From an uncultured Ruthenibacterium sp. (lineage in GTDB: Bacteria; Bacillota; Clostridia; Oscillospirales; Ruminococcaceae), in assembly GCA_910587145.1 (NCBI GenBank), contig CAJUMH010000023.1:5446-53450 (forward strand): a stretch of 48,005 nt of DNA, written 5' to 3'. The stretch's first letter is position 1, and every line of letters starts with the position of its first letter. A model generated the notes under the pieces. The model had not been told where the DNA came from. It saw nothing but the letters and a program-made list of their open reading frames with translations, and did not search any database. Shown here one piece after another: positions 1 to 8,039 of the stretch. Made by a program: the position numbers and the translations under genes.

Positions 1-98
1 TGAGGCGGAAACGGCCGCCTCCCGGCGTGGAAAGCGCCCGCCCTGAGGCGGAAACGGCCGCCTCCCGGCGTGGAAAGCGCCCGCCCTGAGGCGGAAAC
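1..98. repeat. 43-bp tandem repeat, 2.3 copies visible
   Basis: Two identical 43-bp units lie at 1-43 and 44-86, followed by the first 12 bases of a third unit at 87-98. The array is cut by the left window edge, so the true copy number is unknown. Each unit contains a 7-bp inverted repeat (GAGGCGG/CCGCCTC around a 6-base loop) and a second short GGCG/CGCC hairpin. It lies just upstream of the dapB leader. It is not a CRISPR array because there are no spacers. It could be a repeated hairpin or terminator, or an expanded intergenic repeat. Confidence 0.85.
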
Positions 99-223
99 AC
101 TTGCAGGCAGCACAGCGCACAGAGCAGAATCAAAACCGCCCGCGCCGGTGCCCCGCAGCTGCGCGGGCATGCATTGCGATCGTACAGCTTGAAATCTCAC
201 ATCAACAGAAAGGATCTGCCTTT

Positions 224-976
224 ATGGTCGATATCATAATCCAGGGAATTCATGGCCGAATGGGGCGCGCGCTTACCGCGCTGGCACAGGAGCGCACCGA
301 TTGCCGCATCGTTGCGGGCATTGATACGGCTGTGCTCCCCTGCTCCGTTCCGGTATTCCCTTCCATTGCGCAAACTACCGTGCGTGCCGATGTTCTGATC
401 GATTTTTCCAGCCCGGCCGCGGCACAGGCCGCCATGGAATATTGCGGCGCGCACAAAATGCCCTGCGTAATCTGCACCACCGGTTTGAGCGAGCAGCAGC
501 AGGAAATGCTTCGCACGCTCTCTCAAACCGTGCCCGTATTCCAAAGCGCGAACATGTCTTTGGGCGTCAATCTTCTTATCGAGCTGGCAAAGCGGGCAAA
601 CGCTGTGCTGGGCACGGGGTTTGACGTAGAGATCATTGAAAAGCACCACCACAATAAGCTGGATGCTCCCAGCGGCACGGCGCTGATGATTGCGGATGCC
701 CTGCGGGAAGCTTCGGAGGTGCCCTACCGGCCGGTTTACGACCGTCACGCAAGGCGCGCGCGGCGCGCGCCGGAGGAGATCGGTATCCACGCCGTTCGGG
801 GCGGCAGCATCGTGGGAGAGCATGAGGTACTGTTTGCCGGCCCGCAGGAAGTTCTCACCATCACGCATAGCGCGGCCTCGCGCGAGGTATTCGCGAACGG
901 CGCTTTGAACGCGGCCCTGTTCCTGGCCGAGCAGCCCGCGGGAATGTATACAATGAAGGATCTGATCAATTTATGA
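224..976 (+). CDS. dapB: 4-hydroxy-tetrahydrodipicolinate reductase
   Basis: DapB reduces 4-hydroxy-tetrahydrodipicolinate with NAD(P)H in the lysine/meso-diaminopimelate pathway, feeding lysine and peptidoglycan. The protein has 250 residues, the normal family length. The N-terminus carries the Rossmann nucleotide-binding motif (GIHGRMG). The family signature around EKHHHNKLDAPSGTA lies near residue 150 and includes the catalytic His and Lys and substrate-binding residues. The ATG at 224 is preferred over an in-frame upstream start at 101 because an AGAAAGGA ribosome site lies 9 bases upstream and the protein then begins MVDIIIQG, as usual for DapB. The stop overlaps the next gene as ATGA. 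dapA may lie upstream, outside the window. Confidence 0.96.
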   Translation: MVDIIIQGIHGRMGRALTALAQERTDCRIVAGIDTAVLPCSVPVFPSIAQTTVRADVLIDFSSPAAAQAAMEYCGAHKMPCVICTTGLSEQQQEMLRTLSQTVPVFQSANMSLGVNLLIELAKRANAVLGTGFDVEIIEKHHHNKLDAPSGTALMIADALREASEVPYRPVYDRHARRARRAPEEIGIHAVRGGSIVGEHEVLFAGPQEVLTITHSAASREVFANGALNAALFLAEQPAGMYTMKDLINL

Positions 977-2217
977 AACAACCCGGAAAGCACCCAAAGG
1001 CCCTTGCCGCTATAGCGGTATGTCTCGTCTGCGCGTTGCTGCTTACCGCCTGCGGCGCCGGCAGCGCATCCGGCAGCGAACCGGCGGCTCAGGCAAATGC
1101 GGCCGCGTCTTCCTTGCCCGCGTCGTCGTTTTCGGAACCGGAGCCAGAACCCGAGCCGGAACCCATCGTCACAACGCTGCGCTTTTCTGCCACCGGAGAT
1201 AACCTCATCCACAACGGCCTCTATCTGCAGGCGGCGCAGCGCGCAGGCGGCGAGGGGTACGATTTTGGGGCGCTGTACGAAAATATTGCGCCGTTTTATC
1301 AGGATTTTGATATCAACTGGATCAATCAGGAAACACTGATTACGGACGAGCTCCCCCCCTCCACCTATCCATGCTTTTGTACCCCCGCTGCGATGGGAGA
1401 GGAATTGTACGATGTTGGCTGGCGCGTGATCGCCATGTCGAACAATCACGCCTACGATCAGGGCGCCGCCGGCATTGCGGCAACACGGCGCTTCTGGGCC
1501 CAGATGCCGGAGGATGTTGTCACCACCGGCCTCTTCGCGGGCGAAGAAGACTATGAGAATATCCCCATTCAGGAAAAAGACGGTGTGCGCATCGCCTATC
1601 TTGCCTACACCGAGTACACAAACGGATTGCCCACCCCCTATGAGGCGGAGGCAAATGTGATCTATACCAGCGAGGAAGATGTGATCCAGCATCAGATCGA
1701 GCTGGCGGACGCGCAGGCGGACATTGTTATGGTTGGCGTACACTGGGGGGTAGAGGGCAGCCACAATGTCACAGAGGCGCAGCGCGTTCTGGGGCAAAAA
1801 ATGGCCGATTGGGGCGCGGATGTGATCATCGGCACGCACCCGCACGTGGTGCAGGCTGTGGAGGTGCTCACCGCTGCAGACGGAAGGTCTGTTCCCATCG
1901 CCTATTCTCTTGGCAATTTTGTTTCCACGCAGGCCGACGCAGACAACCTGATCGGACTGATCTTTACATTAAACATTGTCAAAACCACACAGCCGGACGG
2001 CACGAGCGAAACCGTGATCGAAAGCCCGGCCGTAACGCCGATGGTGATGCATTACGATGCAAACTACGCAAACGGCCGCGCGTACCTGTACCGCGACTAC
2101 ACCGACGAACTGGCCGCCGCGCACGGTGTGCGCGCACGCTGGTCTTCCTTCAGCAAGGAGTACATTCTGCAGGTGCTTACCGAATATATCAGCCCAGAAT
2201 ATCTTGTTTTGGAATAA
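973..2217 (+). CDS. CapA-family lipoprotein (poly-gamma-glutamate synthesis type)
   Basis: This is a 414-residue predicted lipoprotein. It has a positively charged N-terminus, a hydrophobic stretch and an LLTACG lipobox near residue 26, followed by an Ala/Ser-rich spacer and a Pro-Glu repeat (about residues 55-64). The rest is a CapA/PgsA metallophosphoesterase-like domain. Visible motifs are FSATGDNLIH (metal-binding Asp), NQETLI, MSNNHAYDQG, GVHWGVE, IGTHPHVVQ and YSLGNF, the family order. CapA proteins act in poly-gamma-glutamate or capsule export, but many clostridial members have unknown substrates. It is coupled to dapB by a 4-base ATGA overlap, which suggests a cell-envelope role. No capB/capC partners are present here. 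Confidence 0.88.
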   Translation: MKQPGKHPKALAAIAVCLVCALLLTACGAGSASGSEPAAQANAAASSLPASSFSEPEPEPEPEPIVTTLRFSATGDNLIHNGLYLQAAQRAGGEGYDFGALYENIAPFYQDFDINWINQETLITDELPPSTYPCFCTPAAMGEELYDVGWRVIAMSNNHAYDQGAAGIAATRRFWAQMPEDVVTTGLFAGEEDYENIPIQEKDGVRIAYLAYTEYTNGLPTPYEAEANVIYTSEEDVIQHQIELADAQADIVMVGVHWGVEGSHNVTEAQRVLGQKMADWGADVIIGTHPHVVQAVEVLTAADGRSVPIAYSLGNFVSTQADADNLIGLIFTLNIVKTTQPDGTSETVIESPAVTPMVMHYDANYANGRAYLYRDYTDELAAAHGVRARWSSFSKEYILQVLTEYISPEYLVLE

Positions 2218-2230
2218 AGGAGAAAAAGCC

Positions 2231-2686
2231 ATGAACGGCGTAACAAAAATTACCAGCGAGCCGGATGTGATGATGATCACGCTGACAAATGCACAGCCTG
2301 CGTCTTCTCTGGCCGAAGTGCTCACCGCGTTTGCCCAAAACGGCATCGTGGTGGATATGATCTGCCAAAGCGCACCGCGCGCCGCGACCATCGATTTCAG
2401 CTTTACCACATCCGCATCCTATTTTGATGCCGCAATGCAAACGATCGCCGCCTTTCGCGCCGATGCCGCGCCGCTCATCAGCAGCGGCTACAGCAAGCTG
2501 AATTTGTTCGGCGAAGAAATGGTAACAAGCTGCGGTGTTGCGGCGCGCGCCCTGCGCGCGCTGCGCGAGGCGGACATCGAAGTATCGCTGATTACCACCT
2601 CCGATCTGGATATTTCTCTGCTGGTGCGCGCAGAGAGCGAGGATATTGCGCTGCACACGCTGCGCGAGGTATTTGCGGTATCCTAA
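2231..2686 (+). CDS. free-standing double ACT-domain protein (aspartokinase-like regulatory region)
   Basis: This 151-residue protein starts at an ATG preceded by AAAGGAG. It resembles the C-terminal regulatory half of aspartate kinase. The first ACT unit (about residues 5-75) begins with VTKITSEPDVMMITL. The second contains SCGVAARALRALREADIEV and ITTSDLDISLLV (about residues 95-150), typical of the aspartokinase ACT pair. No kinase domain is present, so it cannot phosphorylate aspartate itself. Position after dapB suggests an amino-acid-sensing regulatory subunit for the lysine/DAP branch, but its partner cannot be told from sequence. It lies 13 bases after the CapA gene and is probably the last gene of the operon. 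Confidence 0.85.
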   Translation: MNGVTKITSEPDVMMITLTNAQPASSLAEVLTAFAQNGIVVDMICQSAPRAATIDFSFTTSASYFDAAMQTIAAFRADAAPLISSGYSKLNLFGEEMVTSCGVAARALRALREADIEVSLITTSDLDISLLVRAESEDIALHTLREVFAVS

Positions 2687-3036
2687 CCTCGGGCCGCCGC
2701 TTTCGCGGCCGCGCGCATGCAAAGCATGCGCTCTTGCGCTGACGCGCTTGGCCCGAAGCCATTGTTCCATGCAAAGCTGCAGGTGCTTCCGCGCAAAAAA
2801 GCACGGTCGGGCAACCCTCAAACACTTTTGGGAGGCGCTTTTTAGAGCGCTTCTTCCAAATTCCCTTTTGCAAAAAACAGTTCCCCGCGCAGAAAGCCCC
2901 TCGGCCCCTTTTACAAAGGAGCGCCGAGGGGCTTTCTGCGCGTTTTGAACGGCAACGAAAAGGTGTTTTTGAAGCATTCAGAATTATCTCCAGCCCATGC
3001 TCCATAATCACCCCACCATATATACAGGGATGTCCC
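2687..3036. other. structured intergenic region between convergent genes; cloverleaf-like fold at 2689-2756
   Basis: No gene was seen in this 350-base gap. Bases 2689-2756 can fold as a four-way junction. A 7-bp closing stem pairs 2689-2695 with 2750-2756. Hairpin GCCGC/GCGGC lies at 2696-2709, a perfect 8-bp hairpin GCGCATGC/GCATGCGC at 2713-2731, and a short GCG/CGC hairpin at 2736-2745. It lacks a T-loop and an anticodon-like arm, so it is not called a tRNA. A further GTGCTT/AAGCAC hairpin lies near 2782-2803, and a strong terminator follows (separate entry). It may be a structured mRNA 3' end or a palindromic intergenic repeat. Confidence 0.4.
2886..2942. terminator. bidirectional intrinsic terminator between the ACT gene and tyrS
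   Basis: A perfect 20-bp inverted repeat pairs 2886-2905 with 2923-2942 around a 17-base loop. A TTTT follows on the + strand and a T-run (CTGTTTTTTG) follows on the - strand. It sits between two convergent genes, as expected for a shared terminator. Confidence 0.85.
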
Positions 3037-4260
3037 TTACAGCGACACCTTGTGATACACCTTCTTGCCCTTGCGCAGAACCACGCCCTTTCGCAGCGCC
3101 TCGGCGGAAACCGCAGCCTTCATATCCGTTACCTTTTCGCCGTCCACCGAAATGCCGCCCTGCTGCACCAAGCGGCGCGCCTCGCCCTTGCTGGGGGCAA
3201 GACCCGCGGCCACAAGCAGCTCCAGCACCGGCGCGGCGCCGTCCGTCAGCAGCGAAGCATCCACCGTAGTGGCGGGCATATGCTCGGCATCGGCTCCGCC
3301 GCCGAACAGGCTTTTCGCCGTAGCGATGGCTTTTTCCGCCGCCTCCCTGCTGTGTACAAGGCTCGTCAGCTCGTAAGCCAGCAGCTCCTTGGCCTTGTTC
3401 ACATCGGCCGCGCTCATCAGATCAATGGCGTCGATATCCTTTACAGGCACATTCGTAAGCAGCTTCAGGCAATTGGGCACCTCGCAGTCATCAATGTTGC
3501 GCCAGTACTGGAAAAACTCGTAGGGGCTCGTTTTGTTCGGATCCAGCCAGACGGCGCCCTTCTCCGTTTTGCCCATCTTTTTGCCCTCGCGCGTCGTCAG
3601 CAGCGTAAATGTCATGCCGTAGACATCGCGGTCGTCACACCGGCGGTTGAGCTCCACGCCACCGATGATGTTGCTCCACTGATCGTTGCCGCCAAACTGC
3701 ATTTTGCAGCCGTATTCACGCGCAAGGTGCAGAAAATCGTAGCTCTGCATCAGCATGTAATTGAATTCGAGGAACGTAAGCCCTTTTTCCATACGCGTCT
3801 TTACGCATTCTGCCGTAAGCATTCTGTTCACAGAAAAATGCACGCCGATCTCGCGCAGAAAATCGACATAATTCAGATTCAGCAGCCAATCGGCATTGTT
3901 CACCATCAGCGCCTTATCGCCTGAAAAATCGATAAATTTGCTCATCTGCTTTTTAAATTCATTCGCATTGCTCTGGATCTGTTCCCTTGTGAGCATCTTG
4001 CGCATATCCGTTTTGCCGGTGGGGTCGCCTACCATCGTGGTGCCGCCGCCCAGCAGCACAATAGGCCGGTGCCCGGCCTGCTGCATATAGCGCATGATGA
4101 TGAGCTGCATAAAATGGCCCACATGCAGGCTGTCCGCCGTGGGATCAAAGCCGATGTAGAACGTGACACGTTCCTTACCCAGCAGCTCCCGAATGGCGGC
4201 CTCGTCCGTTGCCTGTGCAAACAGGCCGCGCTCCTTGAACAGATCGAATACGTTTTCCAT
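3037..4260 (-). CDS. tyrS: tyrosyl-tRNA synthetase
   Basis: TyrS charges tRNA-Tyr in the cytoplasm. The protein has 407 residues, the normal bacterial length. The class I HIGH motif appears as HVGHF after GFDPTADSL (about residues 38-50). The KMSKS loop appears as KMGKT. The tyrosine-pocket and dimer regions (GGNDQWSNI and NYMLMQSYDF) are present. A C-terminal S4-like RNA-binding domain (LVAAGLAPSKGEARRLV, then GGISVDGEKV) ends the protein. The ATG at 4260 follows an AGGAGGAG ribosome site; an upstream in-frame extension to 4311 runs into the leader terminator and is rejected. It is expressed from its own T-box-controlled transcript. Confidence 0.97.
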   Translation of the reverse strand: MENVFDLFKERGLFAQATDEAAIRELLGKERVTFYIGFDPTADSLHVGHFMQLIIMRYMQQAGHRPIVLLGGGTTMVGDPTGKTDMRKMLTREQIQSNANEFKKQMSKFIDFSGDKALMVNNADWLLNLNYVDFLREIGVHFSVNRMLTAECVKTRMEKGLTFLEFNYMLMQSYDFLHLAREYGCKMQFGGNDQWSNIIGGVELNRRCDDRDVYGMTFTLLTTREGKKMGKTEKGAVWLDPNKTSPYEFFQYWRNIDDCEVPNCLKLLTNVPVKDIDAIDLMSAADVNKAKELLAYELTSLVHSREAAEKAIATAKSLFGGGADAEHMPATTVDASLLTDGAAPVLELLVAAGLAPSKGEARRLVQQGGISVDGEKVTDMKAAVSAEALRKGVVLRKGKKVYHKVSL

Positions 4261-4261
4261 G

Positions 4262-4741
4262 TTAGTCTCCTCCTGTTTTCCGGCAGAAAGCAGCAAAAAG
4301 CCCTCTGCCAATCCAATATTGGCAGAGGGCGAAACTTCGCGGTACCACCTCTGTTCGCCGTTTCCTCACGAAAACGGCCTCGGTGTGTCTATGAAAAGCG
4401 CCGGAACAAATACCGGAACATCGGATAAAACTGCCGCAGCGTCCGAAAGGCGGTCTGAAAAAGCCGCCTTCCTTACATCCGCATTGCTTATGAAACAATT
4501 TCTCCGGCATAAAACCTTTCAGCCAACACACTGCGCGCTAACGGGCGCACCCGTCGGGGCCTACTGAAAACTTTCCGCGCCAATACACGCGAAAGCCTCC
4601 GTTCAGCCCGCTGCTCCGGGATGTATTCACCGCACGCTCCGCTCCCCTTTACACCGCAGCCTGCGCCGAAAGCGCCTGCCGAACAGGGTCTCTCTGTGCC
4701 GAAGACAGCGCGGTTACTCGTTCCCCTCTTCGCATTTCCAT
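4262..4741 (-). promoter_or_regulatory. tyrosine-specific T-box leader of tyrS
   Basis: The conserved T-box sequence reads AGGTGGTACCGCG on the - strand at 4338-4350, ahead of a terminator and the tyrS start. Farther upstream the stem I elements are recognisable: AGTAA near 4714 and a GAATACA specifier loop at 4621-4628. Its TAC triplet (4623-4625) is a tyrosine codon and matches the downstream gene. Uncharged tRNA-Tyr should pair with this codon and with the T-box bulge, stabilising the antiterminator and permitting tyrS expression. The leader is about 480 bases, longer than the usual roughly 300, with extra sequence between the specifier stem and the antiterminator. Confidence 0.93.
4295..4330 (-). 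terminator. T-box leader terminator
   Basis: On the - strand an 11-bp perfect stem (GCCCTCTGCCA/TGGCAGAGGGC) with a 9-base loop pairs 4320-4330 with 4300-4310 and is followed by TTTTT. It overlaps the region needed for the antiterminator, as expected for a transcriptional T-box switch. Confidence 0.9.
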
Positions 4742-4748
4742 GAATGAG

Positions 4749-4777
4749 ATTATAATCGAATTTTGCGCAGATGTCAA
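4749..4777 (-). promoter_or_regulatory. consensus sigma-A promoter of the tyrS T-box transcript
   Basis: The - strand reads TTGACA (4772-4777), a 17-base spacer, then TATAAT (4749-4754), a perfect match to the vegetative consensus. Transcription would begin near 4742, at the start of the T-box leader. Confidence 0.9.
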
Positions 4778-4967
4778 GCATTTGCCGAGGGAAAGCGATC
4801 GGCTCAAGCGAGACCGATCGGATCAGATTCCGAAGGAAACGGATCCGGTCGAATCAAACCGGTTTTCGCCGGCCTGTCTTCCCCGCCGGCAGTTCCGTGG
4901 AAAGACAAAATCCATAGATTTTTTGCATTTCTCTCGGCTGCATCAGCGGCTGTCCCCAAAAAAAGCG

Positions 4968-7838
4968 TCAGCCCGCAAGAAAGACCTTCTCCATACGGTT
5001 CTTCGCAGACAAAAGACTGTTGTATTCATAATAGAAATACCGTTTCAGCAGCTCGCTTTGCGGGGGCTCCTGCATATACGTATAGCTGCCGAAATTGCCG
5101 TTCGCGTCGCGATAAAAGGCGGCGCTCAGCACCGGATACTTCTCGCTCACATCGAGGATCGCCTGATAATAGGGCGAAAGCGGCAGCTCTGCCGTCTGCA
5201 TCAGCAGCGGCATCAGCTGCACCATGCCGATGTAGCCCGCGTTGTACGATTCGATCGGATAATTGGCCCAGATGATAAATGGGGTACCGCGCTGGCGCAT
5301 GCTCCATTCATAGCCCTCATAAGAGGAGGTAACTTCCCATAACCCAGGCGCATGGTCGCCCACCATGCATACTAAAGTGGGCTCCGGTTCGTTTTCCAGC
5401 TCGCCGAGCAGCTTTTCAAACGCGGCATCCGTATAGCGCACAAGGGACAGATACTCTTCTGCTTCGCCTTTGCACAAGTCGAACCCTTTTTGGAGATCCA
5501 TTTCAAATGCGTCCGCTAAAGCGTAGCCTCCCCCGTTTTTTTCGCTCATACTATAGCCGCCATGATTTTGTATAGTCAGCAGATAGATCAGTGCCGGCGC
5601 TCCTGTTTCTTTTTCATCAAAAAACAGTTTCGCCATACGGAACGCACTGTCGTCGGAAATGTACTCGCGGAGGGCGTCGGCCTCCCGCCAGCGCGTATCC
5701 CGATTCAAGAATGAAATGCGGTCAAAGCCCAGTTGAGGATAAACCACGCTACGGTTGTAATTTTCTGAGTTAGCGGGATGTATCGCAGCCGTCGTATACC
5801 CCAAAGCCTCCAGATAGGATACCACGCTGTAGCTCCCCTCCAGATTGCGCTGTGTAAACGGCGTAATCCCCGGCAGCATGCTCAGGCTGTTGGAGGTAAG
5901 CAGCTCGTACTCGGAAAGGCTTGTCCCCCCGCGATCCTGCGGGCCCACCGCAAAGCCCCGGATGCAGTTTTCCAGGCTGTCAAGAAACGGCATCACAGGC
6001 CGAATGGTTTCAAATTCTGTCACCTGCCGCCAATCGAACCAGCTTTCGTTCAAAATCAGAATGATATTGGGCCGTTGTTCTGTATCAGGCAGTGCCGTCT
6101 CCGCTTGCCCACTCTGTGCTTCATACAGCATCTGCATCTTTTCGGGCGAATATCCCGCCGGAGCGTTTAAAAAAAGCTGCTGTATTTTCTTTATGCTCAC
6201 CGCAACATAGCCTTGCGGATAATATCCCTCCTGCCAGCGCCATTGCCAACCGTGCATGCTCACCGGGGAAAGGGCTCCGAAATATCCCTGCCAGAAAAAG
6301 AGAATTGCGCAAAAAGCGGTCGTACCTCTCTGCAGCAGGCGCTTTTTGGCGGTTGCCGAGTGGGGCTGTTTTGCAGGCAGGCGAAAAACCAGTAAAAGCT
6401 CCAGCGGGATCGGCGTCCAAAAAGACAGCAGCTGTATATTCCGTTCGATTTGATAGTTTCCGAGTACGTTCAGAGCCGTACCGGCAGACATCAAATCGCT
6501 CGGCGCGATGGGAATGCCCCGGAACACAACGGTAAGGTAATTGGCAAAACCCCAAACGGCAAACAGTACCGTTCCGACAATGCCCGCCGCACGCAGATTG
6601 CCCAAAAGAGCCCACAGCACAGCAAAAACCACAAAAATCGTAACAATATTAAATATGGCAAGGCCGAATCGAATTGTTTGAAACGGGTTTGCGTCTGCGA
6701 TCTCCATCTGCAAAAAAATCAGAATGCTGTTTGCCGCATAAATCGTCCATGGAAAACGCACACAAAACCTATCAAGACGGGGCGTAGGAATTATGCCAAG
6801 AAGCAGAAATATCAAAAGTGCAGAAAGCGCCATATAGAAATAATTTTCGAGGGAGGAGGGCACGCCTTCTCTGATGCAGATAAAAAACAGAGTCGATAAA
6901 AGCAGTGCCGCAATCAGAAAGACTGCGCTTTTCCAAGAGCGAAGCAACAAGCGCAAATGCGCACGGAGCCATTCGTTCAGAAAAGCCCGACGCAGCCATG
7001 CTTTAAGGCTGGATTTCAGCCAGACCCACCAGCCAAGCCGCATAGCAGCATACCATGCGATAAAAGCGCAGGGAAGGCATAGGAGCAGCGTTCTGCTTAA
7101 ATAAAGCTTTTTGCACAGCAAAAACTGCCCCGCCGCGCAGGCACACGCGATGCACAGCGCAGCTGCATCTGCGCTGTGTGCTTTGCCTGCGCCCTTTTTG
7201 GGAAAGGAAAAGATCAGATACGCCGCTCCGGCCAGCAGCGCGGCAGCGTGAAGCGCTATCGCCGCATAGCTGATCCTTGCAAAGTAGAACGATAAAAACA
7301 GGTAGCAGGCGCCGCCCTCCATCGGCACGCCGTCCACCTCGCCGTCCTCCAGCCACGAAAGCTCCCCGCCCGGCACGTACAGATACGGAACCGACCAAGC
7401 TGAGCCGCCTTCGTCGGCAACCGCTTCAAAGCAGTATCGGTGGCCGTATTCTACCGTTTTTTGAATGTTCAGCTCCTGAAACTCCCCTGTCAGCTCTTCC
7501 GGCGCATAGTGCCTGGAAACCAGCACATCGCCGGCCTCGTCAAGCACGTTTACGGTAAATCCGCCGCTGCCCGATCCGTCTGTCATCACAGAGAAAATAA
7601 TGCGGTTCAGAAAACCTCCCTCTGCGGGAAACCACTGCCGCTGGTTCGCCCATCCCTGCGCAGGCAAAAACGGCGTAAGATCATAGTAGGGCGCACTCTC
7701 TCCGATGGAAAATTGGGTCGGAGCGGTATAAAACGCCTTCCAACCCAAACACAGCACTGCCAGCTCCATGCACAGAAAGAAAACAAAAAAACGTTTGGGT
7801 TTTGCCCACTGCCAAATCTTTTTTACGCCATCCCTCAT
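4968..7838 (-). CDS. LTA synthase-family membrane sulfatase-fold transferase
   Basis: This 956-residue protein has a very long membrane portion. One segment lies near residues 15-35, an extracellular-looking stretch follows, then multiple hydrophobic helices run from about 185 to 575. A sulfatase/alkaline-phosphatase-fold domain follows (about 586-880). Motifs include NIILILNESWFDW (metal ligand), GGTSLSEYELLT near residue 639 (candidate catalytic Thr, corresponding to the LtaS nucleophile region), AIHPANSENYNR and CMVGDHAPG. LtaS enzymes polymerise glycerophosphate on the outer membrane face. This protein is much longer than LtaS (about 650 residues), so a different phospho-donor or acceptor (wall polymer or glycan modification) is possible. 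The start follows a GTGAGGAAG site. It appears monocistronic. Confidence 0.82.
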   Translation of the reverse strand: MRDGVKKIWQWAKPKRFFVFFLCMELAVLCLGWKAFYTAPTQFSIGESAPYYDLTPFLPAQGWANQRQWFPAEGGFLNRIIFSVMTDGSGSGGFTVNVLDEAGDVLVSRHYAPEELTGEFQELNIQKTVEYGHRYCFEAVADEGGSAWSVPYLYVPGGELSWLEDGEVDGVPMEGGACYLFLSFYFARISYAAIALHAAALLAGAAYLIFSFPKKGAGKAHSADAAALCIACACAAGQFLLCKKLYLSRTLLLCLPCAFIAWYAAMRLGWWVWLKSSLKAWLRRAFLNEWLRAHLRLLLRSWKSAVFLIAALLLSTLFFICIREGVPSSLENYFYMALSALLIFLLLGIIPTPRLDRFCVRFPWTIYAANSILIFLQMEIADANPFQTIRFGLAIFNIVTIFVVFAVLWALLGNLRAAGIVGTVLFAVWGFANYLTVVFRGIPIAPSDLMSAGTALNVLGNYQIERNIQLLSFWTPIPLELLLVFRLPAKQPHSATAKKRLLQRGTTAFCAILFFWQGYFGALSPVSMHGWQWRWQEGYYPQGYVAVSIKKIQQLFLNAPAGYSPEKMQMLYEAQSGQAETALPDTEQRPNIILILNESWFDWRQVTEFETIRPVMPFLDSLENCIRGFAVGPQDRGGTSLSEYELLTSNSLSMLPGITPFTQRNLEGSYSVVSYLEALGYTTAAIHPANSENYNRSVVYPQLGFDRISFLNRDTRWREADALREYISDDSAFRMAKLFFDEKETGAPALIYLLTIQNHGGYSMSEKNGGGYALADAFEMDLQKGFDLCKGEAEEYLSLVRYTDAAFEKLLGELENEPEPTLVCMVGDHAPGLWEVTSSYEGYEWSMRQRGTPFIIWANYPIESYNAGYIGMVQLMPLLMQTAELPLSPYYQAILDVSEKYPVLSAAFYRDANGNFGSYTYMQEPPQSELLKRYFYYEYNSLLSAKNRMEKVFLAG

Positions 7839-7863
7839 GCCTGCAACTTCCTCACCGCGAAAT

Positions 7864-7893
7864 TTTATAATGCGTCTTCCTGCTCTTGCACAA
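7864..7893 (-). promoter_or_regulatory. possible promoter of the LTA synthase-like gene
   Basis: The - strand carries TTGTGC (7888-7893), an 18-base spacer and TATAAA (7864-7869), about 26 bases before the start codon. The spacer is one base longer than ideal and the -35 is weak. The rest of the 7839-8039 gap holds only a short CGCCC/GGGCG hairpin near 7896-7916, possibly the end of the recN transcript. Confidence 0.4.
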
Positions 7894-8039
7894 AGCCGCG
7901 CCCTTTACGGGCGGTTCCGTCAGAAAACGAAACGTCTTAAAACCTGCTTTGCAGCGCTTTGGCAAGAAAGGCGGCCGTCCTTACCCATTATCTTTGCGCC
8001 GTTTGTGCCGGAATATTTCTGTCGGCTTTCACCAATACG

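Noticed and set aside
1..98. CRISPR array
   Set aside because: Units are directly adjacent with no spacers and no cas genes nearby.
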